DNA of 32,402 nt from a bacterium (GTDB taxonomy: Bacteria; Myxococcota_A; UBA9042): NCBI GenBank assembly GCA_030425545.1, contig JAUIAC010000033.1:1-32402 (forward strand), in the 5' to 3' direction. Positions 23,455-30,908 of this stretch are shown here, piece after piece. A program made the translations under genes and the position numbers. Under the pieces are notes generated by a model that was not told the DNA's origin, did not search any database, and saw only the letters and a list, made by a program, of their open reading frames with translations. Numbering within the stretch: position 1 is the stretch's first letter; each line of letters starts with the position of its first letter.

Positions 23455-26445
23455 ATGCCGCGGTCGGCGGTGACGGGCCGTCGCGCCAGTCTGCTGCTCC
23501 CCGCTGCGGTGGTCGCGCTCGTGCTCGCGCCCGGCCCTGCGTCCGCCGGCGGAGGCGGCCCGGCGCCTGCTGGCGCCGCGACAGCGGCTGGCGTCGCGTC
23601 GGCGGCCCCCGCACCCACGGCGCGCCCGCTGCCGCGCCCGGCGACGCCGACTGTGGTCGGGTTGGCCGCGCGTGCCCTCGGCCTGCCGGCCCCGGCCACC
23701 GCCGCGCTGCCCCGGGCGGCCACACCGGCGCGCGCTGCCCCACCCACAGGCTCCGACTCCGACAAGCGTCGCCAGACCGAGCGCGCTGCGCTGGATCTCG
23801 AGGCCCGTCTGGCGGCCGACGCCCAAGCTGAGGCGTCCAGAGCAGCGGCGGCCGCGGCCGAGGCCCACAAGCGCGCGCTGAAGGCCGCGCGCGAGGCGCG
23901 CGACGCCCACGAGCGTGCGCTGGCCACCGAGCGCGCCCGCATCGAGAAGGCCAAGCTCGAGATCGCCAACGCCAAGCGAACCCAGGCCGCGGCGCGCGAG
24001 GCGGCGTCGACGCTGGCCCGCAAGCGCTACGAGCGCGTCGAGGGGCTGGCGGGCCGCGCCAAGGCAGCCGCGGGCAACCCGTCCAAGGCCGACGCGCTCT
24101 ACCTCGAGCTGGTCAAGGTGCTCGAGGCGGAGCGCCTGGTCTTCGTCCGCGACCTGAACGCCATGAGCGCCCCGCAGTCCGACTTCGCGCCGACCGCCAC
24201 CGAGAACGCGGCGCCGGCGCTGGCCGACGTGCCAGAGCCGCGCCGCCGTGAACTCGAGGTGGAGCTGGCCAAGGTGCGGGCCACACGGGGCAACGTCGTG
24301 GCCGACGAGCGCCGCCAGCGGCTCGCGGCGTGCGCGGCCACGGCGGGCTTCGTCCGCAGGCTCAACGACCTCCGCACGGGCCTCATCGACCACCTCTCTC
24401 CCGCGGCCCGCAGCGAGCTCTTCGGCCTCACCTCGGCCGGCCTGGCGCAGTTCCGCCGCGAGCTGCGCCACCTGCAGCTCCTCGCCCGGTGGTACCCGAC
24501 CTCGCGCCTGTCGGTCGTGCGCGTGCCCCACAGCATCGACGAGCTGATCCTCAAGTTCTCCGCGTTGACCATGAGCCTGCTCAAGGGGCTGCTGGTCTTC
24601 TTGATCTGGTGGCTGAGCCGTCGTCGCTGGCGGGGCTGGGTCGCCGAGCTGCGCAAGCTGCTGCAGGGCAGGACCGCGCGCAGCCTGGTGTGGCGGGTCA
24701 CCGACGGGCTGCTTCAGCTGACGCTGCTCCTGGGCAAGGAGATCGGCTGGCTGCTCGCCGTGGTCATCGCCTTCACCTGGGTGCTCGACGCCACCCTCGC
24801 GACCGAGCTGCACCTCATCTACGAGCTCCTGCTCATCTGGGCGATCTACCGGCTTGTGCTGGCAGCGACCCACCGCTTCTTCACCTCCGCCGCGCGTCTG
24901 CGACTGAAGACCCGCCATGTAGAGGTGTCCGAGCAGCTCAGCGCCCGAATTCTGGCGTCCGTGCGGCTGGTCTCGCGCTACGGCTTCAGCGTGTGGGCGC
25001 TGCTCTCGCTGGCCGAGCACACCGTGGGCCCGGGCTATCTCTACCTGCTCGTGGTGCGCTTCTCGTGGGTCGGCGCGCTCCCGATCGCGTTCCTGCTCGT
25101 CCAGCGCTGGCAGGCCGACATCAGCGAAGCCTACCTGCGGGCCTATCCGAGCGGCGGCCTCGCTTCGCTGGTCGAGCGCACGCAGAACAAGCCCGTCGGC
25201 CTCATCGTGGCCTTCGCCGCCTTTGCCTATGTCGCCCTGCGAGGCGTGGCGCTGTGGGCGGGCGACGTGGCCATGAGCTTCGACGAGACGCGCCGCGTCC
25301 TGGCGTATCTCTTTCGCCGGGAGCTGGAGCGGCGCGCGGAGCAGCTGCACGTCGCCGAGCCGGTCGTCGCGCTGCCGGGGACCGTGCAGGCGGCCTTTGC
25401 CGACGATCCCGCTGGCGCCGACGACCTGGTGGAGACGCTGCCGCAGCTGGACGTGGTCTCCGCCGCGCTGGACGCCTGGGTGGCCGGTGGTCCCGCCAAG
25501 GCCGTGCTGGTGACCGGCGCGTGGGGCAGCGGGAAGACGACGTGGCTCCACGCCCTGGCGCGCTACGTCTTGGCGACCCATGTCGACCAGGTCGAGCTGC
25601 TGGACCTGCGCGTCGACGACCGGCCCCGGGACGCGCTCGCGGCGGTGCGGTGGTTTGGCCAGCACATGGGGCACGCGGACTGCCAGAGCTCGACCGAGCT
25701 AATCGACGCGCTGCTCGCCGGCCCGCGCCGGGTGGTCATCGTCGACGACGTCGGACACCTGGTGCTGCGGGCCATGGGCGGGACGACGCCCTGGGTGGCG
25801 CTGAGCGATCTCATCGGCGCGACCCGCGGCCACATCTTCTGGGTGGTGGCCTCGTCTCGCCACGCGGCCTACCTGGCCGAGAAGCTGCTGCCTGGGCGTG
25901 ACACCTACGACCTGGCGGTCAAGCTGCCCCGCTGGACCGAGGAGCAGATCGGCAGCCTCATCGGGCAGCGCATGGAGAGCTGTGGGGCCGAGGCCGACTT
26001 CGACGACCTGTGGGTGACCCTCGACGACGGTCAGGACCGGCTGCTCGAGGACATGCGGGCCGGCGAGCGCTTCATCCGGCTGCTCTGGGACCACAGCGAC
26101 GGCAACCCGCGGGACGCGCTCTATTTCTGGCTCCGCAGCCTGGTGCCCGACGGCGGTGACCGGGTCCGGGTCCATCTCTTCCACGCGCACACGGCAGACG
26201 AGCTGGAGCACCTGCGCACGCTCTCGCGCTTCACGCTGCAGGCGGTGTTGGTCCACAACGGGCTCTCTGCCGCCGAGGTGGCGCGGGTGCTCTACGACGA
26301 CGTGACCGAGGTCCGGACCACGCTGCGCTGGCTGACAGAGCAGGGCATCATCGAACCCGCGGGCGAGCGTTGGCGGGTGGCGCCGGCCTGGTACCGCGCC
26401 GCTGTCCGCTACCTGCGGCGCAAGCACTTGCTCCCTGGCGAGTGA
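23455..26445 (+). CDS. MscK-like membrane front end fused to an AAA+/STAND-type ATPase
   Basis: 996 residues from ATG 23455, which begins a clean signal peptide (LLLPAAVVALVLAPGPASA). GTG 23422 is upstream in frame. Order: Ala/Pro linker (35-100); charged coiled coil (103-207) and more helices to 370, predicted periplasmic; about six membrane helices at 374-391, 419-446, 452-473, 506-552 (two) and 580-607. A cytoplasmic P-loop ATPase follows: Walker A GAWGSGKTT (688-696), Walker B VVIVDD (760-765), a sensor-like WVVASSRH, LPRWTEEQIGSLI, and GNPRDAL as an Arg-bearing sensor-2-like motif of ORC/STAND ATPases. The last 75 residues (LSAAEVARVLYDDVTEVRTT, LTEQGIIEP) form a winged helix. The front half is laid out like large MscS-family channels, but the channel core is missing and is encoded by the next gene. 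Function unknown; a signalling ATPase gating that channel is my inference. Confidence 0.75.
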   Translation: MPRSAVTGRRASLLLPAAVVALVLAPGPASAGGGGPAPAGAATAAGVASAAPAPTARPLPRPATPTVVGLAARALGLPAPATAALPRAATPARAAPPTGSDSDKRRQTERAALDLEARLAADAQAEASRAAAAAAEAHKRALKAAREARDAHERALATERARIEKAKLEIANAKRTQAAAREAASTLARKRYERVEGLAGRAKAAAGNPSKADALYLELVKVLEAERLVFVRDLNAMSAPQSDFAPTATENAAPALADVPEPRRRELEVELAKVRATRGNVVADERRQRLAACAATAGFVRRLNDLRTGLIDHLSPAARSELFGLTSAGLAQFRRELRHLQLLARWYPTSRLSVVRVPHSIDELILKFSALTMSLLKGLLVFLIWWLSRRRWRGWVAELRKLLQGRTARSLVWRVTDGLLQLTLLLGKEIGWLLAVVIAFTWVLDATLATELHLIYELLLIWAIYRLVLAATHRFFTSAARLRLKTRHVEVSEQLSARILASVRLVSRYGFSVWALLSLAEHTVGPGYLYLLVVRFSWVGALPIAFLLVQRWQADISEAYLRAYPSGGLASLVERTQNKPVGLIVAFAAFAYVALRGVALWAGDVAMSFDETRRVLAYLFRRELERRAEQLHVAEPVVALPGTVQAAFADDPAGADDLVETLPQLDVVSAALDAWVAGGPAKAVLVTGAWGSGKTTWLHALARYVLATHVDQVELLDLRVDDRPRDALAAVRWFGQHMGHADCQSSTELIDALLAGPRRVVIVDDVGHLVLRAMGGTTPWVALSDLIGATRGHIFWVVASSRHAAYLAEKLLPGRDTYDLAVKLPRWTEEQIGSLIGQRMESCGAEADFDDLWVTLDDGQDRLLEDMRAGERFIRLLWDHSDGNPRDALYFWLRSLVPDGGDRVRVHLFHAHTADELEHLRTLSRFTLQAVLVHNGLSAAEVARVLYDDVTEVRTTLRWLTEQGIIEPAGERWRVAPAWYRAAVRYLRRKHLLPGE

Positions 26446-26536
26446 CGGAAGAGCAGCGCGGCCGAGGTCGCCCGCAGGCTGGGTCGCGCCGCGGCTCAGG
26501 ACGACGGGGTCGCACAGGCGCCGGCCAAACACCGAG

Positions 26537-26542
26537 AGGAGG
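26537..26542 (+). promoter_or_regulatory. ribosome binding site fixing the MscS start
   Basis: AGGAGG lies 5 nt before ATG 26548. The alternative GTG at 26542 overlaps the site and cannot be used with it, so the protein starts M-N-G-D-D. Confidence 0.85.
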
Positions 26543-26547
26543 TGCGC

Positions 26548-27423
26548 ATGAACGGCGACGACGCAAGCAACATCCTCCAGTTCATCCGCTTCTCGGGCGT
26601 GCCCGCGGCGGTGCTCGTCGTGGGCGCGATGTGGTTCGTCGCGGGGCTGGTCGGTCGCTTCGTCGACCAGCTGGGCGACCGCTTCACCCAGTGGCGCTTG
26701 CTGATTCAGCAGGTCGGCACGCTCATCCGCTTCGGCCTCTACATCTTCGCCATCGCCGCGGCGGGGGCCCTCGCGCTCCGGCTCAGCGATCAGGCCATGC
26801 TCGCGCTCAGCGGCACCATCGCCTTCACCGCAGGCTTCGCGTTCAAGGACCTGGGCGCGTCGGTGCTCGCTGGCATCACGATCTTGCTCGACCGCCCCTT
26901 TCAGGTCGGCGACCGCGTCAGCTTTGGCGGCTACTACGGCGAGATCTCGGCCATCGGGCTGCGCTCTGTGCGCCTGGTCACCCTCGACGACAACCTCGTC
27001 ACCATCCCGAACAACAAGTTCCTCACCGAGGCGGTGTCCTGCGGCAACGCCGGCGCGCTCGACATGCTGATCCAGATGGACTTCTTCATCGGCGTGGACC
27101 AGGACGTCACCGCGGCCCGGCGCATCATCGCCGACGCCATCACCTCCAGCCGCTACGCCTTCCTCGACAAGCCCTGGGCGGTGCTGGTGAACCAGGTCGT
27201 CCACGAGGGCTATTTCGCCGTGCGCATGCGCGCCAAGGTCTACGTGCTCGACCTGCACTTCGAGAAGGCGCTCGAGTCCGACGTGACCCTGCGTGTGCTC
27301 GACGGGCTGCGAGCCGCGGGCGTGCGCCCTCCAGCGATGCTCGTGCGCAGCATGAACGGTGAAGAGGTGGCGACCGACGCGCTGCCCATGCACGAGATCG
27401 CCGCCCGGGTGAAGCCGTCGTGA
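26548..27423 (+). CDS. MscS-family mechanosensitive-type channel
   Basis: 291 residues, the compact three-helix MscS form: TM1 about 8-33 (GVPAAVLVVGAMWFVAGLVGRF), TM2 about 54-78, and the pore helix TM3 about 85-115 with IAFTAGFAFKDLGASVLAGITIL, whose Gly/Ala packing pattern is typical. The cytoplasmic beta domain starts RPFQVGDRVSFGGYYGEISAIGLRSVRL and LVTIPNNKF, both family signatures, and is followed by the alpha/beta cage. In ordinary cells such channels open under membrane tension and release solutes. It lies 102 bp after the ATPase-fusion gene and its stop overlaps the helicase start (27420-27423), so it is made together with a DNA/RNA helicase. That is odd for a housekeeping osmotic valve and suggests effector-like use. 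Confidence 0.92.
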   Translation: MNGDDASNILQFIRFSGVPAAVLVVGAMWFVAGLVGRFVDQLGDRFTQWRLLIQQVGTLIRFGLYIFAIAAAGALALRLSDQAMLALSGTIAFTAGFAFKDLGASVLAGITILLDRPFQVGDRVSFGGYYGEISAIGLRSVRLVTLDDNLVTIPNNKFLTEAVSCGNAGALDMLIQMDFFIGVDQDVTAARRIIADAITSSRYAFLDKPWAVLVNQVVHEGYFAVRMRAKVYVLDLHFEKALESDVTLRVLDGLRAAGVRPPAMLVRSMNGEEVATDALPMHEIAARVKPS

Positions 27424-30400
27424 GCGGATGCGGACCCGGGTCCGGCGACGACCCACGCCCTCCCCACCCCCTCGACCTCGCCCTGACCTGGCGGCGCTTT
27501 CAGGAGGTGGCCCTGGCGCAGCTGCTCAGCGCGGCCATGCGGGGAGATCAGCGGCTGCAGCTGGTGGCGCCGCCGGGGTCCGGCAAGACGCTCATGGGCC
27601 TCTACGTGGCCTTTCAGCTCGGGCGCCCCGTCGTGGTGTTGTGCAACACGCGCGCCATCGTCGCCCAGTGGCGCGCCGCGTTCCTGCGCTTCGGCATCTC
27701 GGAGCGGCCAGACTTCGACGACCTGACGGACCTGGTGGCCACCGACCTGCCGCGCGCCGACGAGCGCATGCCCTTGCTCACCGTGACGACCTACCAGGCG
27801 TTCACACGGCAACGCCCGGCCAAGCTGGCCCGGGGTGAGGACGTCAGCGAGCGCCTGGCGCCCACCGTGCTCGCACAACACGATCGCTATGGTCGCTCAG
27901 GGCCCTTGCTGGTGCTCGACGAGTGCCACCACCTGCGGGCGTGGTGGGGCGACGTGCTGGCGGACTTCGTTGCCCGGTGGCCGGACTCCGCTGTGCTCGG
28001 GTTGACCGCGACGCCACCGGTGGACGCGCCAGCCGACGAGCGCAGGCGCTTCGAGAAGCTGGTCACCGACGTGACCCATGAGATCCCCCTGGTGGGCGCC
28101 GTGCGTGAGGGGCTGCTGGTGCCCTTTCGCGACCTGGCCGTCTTCGTCCGGCCGGGCGAGGAGGAGGCCCAGGCGCTCGCGGGCTGCGAGGCCGGCCTGC
28201 AGGCCTGGCTCGAAGAGGCGCGCGAGGGCGTCGGTGACGCAACCCAACGGCCCGGCCACGCGGACGCCTGGGTCCCTGGGCTGCTGCACCACGTGCGCGA
28301 GCGCTGCGTGCGTCCGGGGCGGCGCACGCTGACCTGCACCGACTTCCTGGAGCTCATCGACCGGGACGCGGACTTCGCCATCGCCTTGGTGCGCTACCTC
28401 CACGCGTGTGGCGAGTCGTGGCCCGCGGAGGTCTATCCGATGCCCGAGATGGCCTTTCCGCTGACGCGCGCCGACGTGCTCGCCGTGGTGGACGACTACC
28501 TCGTGGCGGTGCTGGTCGACGCCGCGTCGCGGCACGCCAAGGCGCGCGTCGAGTCACTGCGGGCGGCGCTGAAGCCGCTCAACGTCCGGGTGCGCACAGA
28601 CGGGCTGCGCGGGCAGGGGGACGGCGTCGAGGACGTGTTCGGGCGCGCCCGGGCGCGCTTTGTCGCGGCCAGCCGGATCTTGCGGCGCGAGTGGGCGCTC
28701 CTGGGCACCGACGTGTGTGCGGCCGTCATCTGTGACTTCGAACGCACGGCCCTGGGTGGCCAGCGAGTCGAAGACACCGCCGGCTTCGTCCCCGGGGCCA
28801 TCGGCGCGTTTCGCGCTGTGGCGGCTGATCCCGAGCTGCAAGAGCTCTTGCCGATGCTCGCCACGGGCAGCGAGCGCTGGCTGCCCGCGGCCCTGGTGCC
28901 CGCGTTGTCTGAGCGGCTGGGCGCGCTGAGCGTGGGCCTGGTGCAGTCGCCTCTCGACCCGGCCACGGTCGGGACGACCCGGCAGACCTTTGTGCAGGTG
29001 CGCCTGCCGGGACACGAGGGCAAGCTGCTCGGCGCCATGACCGGGCTGCTGGAGCGCGATCACAGCCACTGCGTCGTCGGCACGCGCGCGCTGCTCGGCG
29101 AGGGCTGGGACTGCACCACGCTCAACACGCTCGTGGATCTCACGTCGAGCCGCAGCCACGTCGCGGTCAACCAGCTGCGCGGTCGCGTGCTGCGCCAGGA
29201 CCCCGAGCGCCCGGAGAAGGTCGCCCACATCTGGGACGTGGTCGCGGTGCCCAACCTCGCTGGCGGCGCCGGCGCGGCCAACGTCAGCTTCGCCATGGCT
29301 GACCTGGAGCGCTTCGCTCAGAAACACGCGCGCTTCTACGCGCCGGCCGAAGACGCGACCCTGGAGCGCGGGGCAGGGCATGTCCACCCAGCGCTGCGGG
29401 GCGCGCCCCAGCGCTGGCTCCCGCACATCGACGCTGTCGGCGCGGACCTGTGGCGCTCCGCCGAACAACGGGCGGCGGTGAGCCGCGCCGCGCTGCGCAA
29501 GCGCTGGCGGCTCGGCGAGCCGCTACAGGAGCGGGAGCGCTGCGAGGTCGCGGTGGAGATGCCGCCCGCGACGGACAGCGCCGAGCAGCCGGACGCGGGC
29601 GGCGCCGCTCGCGTGGCGGCGCTGGCGACGACGCCGCTGGTGGGCGAGGCGTCGGACGCGTGGCGCCTGGCCTGGACGCTGAACGAGGCGCGTCGAGACG
29701 CCCGGACGCGCTGGTGGGGCACGTCGACGGCGCTCGTCGGCTGTGGCGTCGCGCTCGGGGCGCTGGCCTCGCCGGTGGCCGGGGTCGCTGTGGGCGTCGT
29801 CGGGCTGGCGGTCGCGGCGGTCCACGCGTCGCGGCTCCGCGCCGCGGCCACGGCGCTGCAGCGCATCCGCACCGACCTCAGCGAGGCTGAGCGGACCCGC
29901 CGCGTCTTGCGCGTGTTGCTGCGCGCGCTGGCCAAAGCGTCGAAGAAGACCCAGGACGTCGACGTCGGCCTGGACGTTCGAGACGACGGCGACATCTGTG
30001 TGCAGCTCGCCGGCAGCGACGCCCGTGCACGGGAGCGCGTCGCCAGCGCGGTCGACCAGGCGCTGCGCGGCTGCCCTGCGCCCCACTACGCCGTGGAGGT
30101 CTTCTCCCCCCGCACCCCGGTCCTGGGGCTGCTCTCACCGACCCCGGACGTGGGACCCGCCACCGCAGAGGCCATCGCAGATACCGTCGCGGACGCGGCC
30201 GCAGACGCCACGGCGGTGCCGCCTGGCTTCGTCGCCGTCGGCTGGGTCCCCGTGCCCGCTGCCCTCGGCATCTCACGGCGGGTCGCCGAGGCCTGGGCCG
30301 AGGCCTGGCGGTCCGAGCTCGGGCCATGTCGTCTGGTGGCGGTGCGCAAGTCGCGCGCCACCGACGCGCTACCGTGGCGCGACCCGGCCACCCTGCGCTG

Positions 30401-30449
30401 GCTCCGCGCCACGCAGCGGCGTGGCGACGCGCGCCTCGTGCTGGAGTAG
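27420..30449 (+). CDS. SF2 helicase with a DECH box and a C-terminal membrane hairpin
   Basis: 1009 residues, GTG start overlapping the MscS stop (GTGA). RecA lobe 1: a Q-motif-like WRRFQEVAL, motif I APPGSGKT (50-57), a Ia-like VVLCNTRAIVAQW, motif II D167-E-C-H170, motif III LTATPP (195-200). Lobe 2: VVGTRALLGEGWDC near 548-560 as motif V and QLRGRVLRQ (585-593) as motif VI with its Arg fingers. Between the lobes is an insert of roughly 300 residues with no motif I know. After the helicase core comes TALVGCGVALGALASPVAGVAVGVVGLAVAAV (about 770-800), long enough for a two-helix membrane hairpin, then a 200-residue alpha/beta tail (VDVGLDVRDDGDICVQLAG, PPGFVAVGWVPVPAALG). Membrane-tethered SF2 helicases are unusual. 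Nucleic-acid sensing at the membrane is inference. Confidence 0.82.
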   Translation: MSGCGPGSGDDPRPPHPLDLALTWRRFQEVALAQLLSAAMRGDQRLQLVAPPGSGKTLMGLYVAFQLGRPVVVLCNTRAIVAQWRAAFLRFGISERPDFDDLTDLVATDLPRADERMPLLTVTTYQAFTRQRPAKLARGEDVSERLAPTVLAQHDRYGRSGPLLVLDECHHLRAWWGDVLADFVARWPDSAVLGLTATPPVDAPADERRRFEKLVTDVTHEIPLVGAVREGLLVPFRDLAVFVRPGEEEAQALAGCEAGLQAWLEEAREGVGDATQRPGHADAWVPGLLHHVRERCVRPGRRTLTCTDFLELIDRDADFAIALVRYLHACGESWPAEVYPMPEMAFPLTRADVLAVVDDYLVAVLVDAASRHAKARVESLRAALKPLNVRVRTDGLRGQGDGVEDVFGRARARFVAASRILRREWALLGTDVCAAVICDFERTALGGQRVEDTAGFVPGAIGAFRAVAADPELQELLPMLATGSERWLPAALVPALSERLGALSVGLVQSPLDPATVGTTRQTFVQVRLPGHEGKLLGAMTGLLERDHSHCVVGTRALLGEGWDCTTLNTLVDLTSSRSHVAVNQLRGRVLRQDPERPEKVAHIWDVVAVPNLAGGAGAANVSFAMADLERFAQKHARFYAPAEDATLERGAGHVHPALRGAPQRWLPHIDAVGADLWRSAEQRAAVSRAALRKRWRLGEPLQERERCEVAVEMPPATDSAEQPDAGGAARVAALATTPLVGEASDAWRLAWTLNEARRDARTRWWGTSTALVGCGVALGALASPVAGVAVGVVGLAVAAVHASRLRAAATALQRIRTDLSEAERTRRVLRVLLRALAKASKKTQDVDVGLDVRDDGDICVQLAGSDARARERVASAVDQALRGCPAPHYAVEVFSPRTPVLGLLSPTPDVGPATAEAIADTVADAAADATAVPPGFVAVGWVPVPAALGISRRVAEAWAEAWRSELGPCRLVAVRKSRATDALPWRDPATLRWLRATQRRGDARLVLE

Positions 30450-30511
30450 CATCGCCGACGTGCGCCGCGGCGCCGCGACGAACCCACGCGGCGGCGTTGG
30501 CCCTGCACCCC

Positions 30512-30515
30512 GGAG
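30512..30515 (+). promoter_or_regulatory. ribosome binding site supporting a CTG start for yccF
   Basis: GGAG is followed by six C and then CTG at 30522 (6-nt spacing). This is the same GGAG-CCCC-start layout as at least six other genes here. The next in-frame candidate, TTG 30531, would be 15 nt away. Confidence 0.65.
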
Positions 30516-30521
30516 CCCCCC

Positions 30522-30908
30522 CTGCGACTCTTGCTCAACATCCTGTGGATCGTGCTCGGCGGCGGCATCGCCGTCTGCCTGGAGTACGTCATCGGCGGGC
30601 TCCTGCTCTGCCTGACCATCGTCGGCATCCCCTTCGGGCTGCAGTGCATGAAGCTGGGCCAGCTCGCGCTGCTGCCCTTCGGTCATCACGCGGAGCGCGA
30701 TCCTGCGGCGGTGACCTCGGGCTGCCTGGGGCTCGGCCTCAACGTGCTCTGGGTGGTCGTCGCCGGGGTCTGGATCTTCCTCAGTCACCTCGCGCTGGCG
30801 CTGACCCTGGCGCTGACCGTCATCGGCATCCCCTTTGCGATTCAACATGTGAAGTTGGCTGCGCTGGCGCTCGCGCCCTTCGGCCGCAAGGTGGTGGTGA
30901 GCCCATGA
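30522..30908 (+). CDS. yccF: YccF-family small inner-membrane protein
   Basis: 128 residues with two copies of the YccF domain: first NILWIVLGGGIAVCLEYVIGGLLLCLTIVGIPFGLQ then KLGQLALLPFG, and again LNVLWVVVAGVWIFLSHLALALTLALTVIGIPFAIQ then KLAALALAPFGRKV. Each copy gives a long hydrophobic hairpin followed by the K-(L/I)-x-x-L-x-L-x-P-F-G box. The family is of unknown function. With CTG 30522 the protein starts M-R-L-L-L-N-I-L, which matches E. coli YccF (MRTVLNIL), whereas TTG 30531 would drop the conserved Arg. I therefore choose the rare CTG start. The stop overlaps the next start as ATGA (30905-30908). Confidence 0.88.
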   Translation: MRLLLNILWIVLGGGIAVCLEYVIGGLLLCLTIVGIPFGLQCMKLGQLALLPFGHHAERDPAAVTSGCLGLGLNVLWVVVAGVWIFLSHLALALTLALTVIGIPFAIQHVKLAALALAPFGRKVVVSP

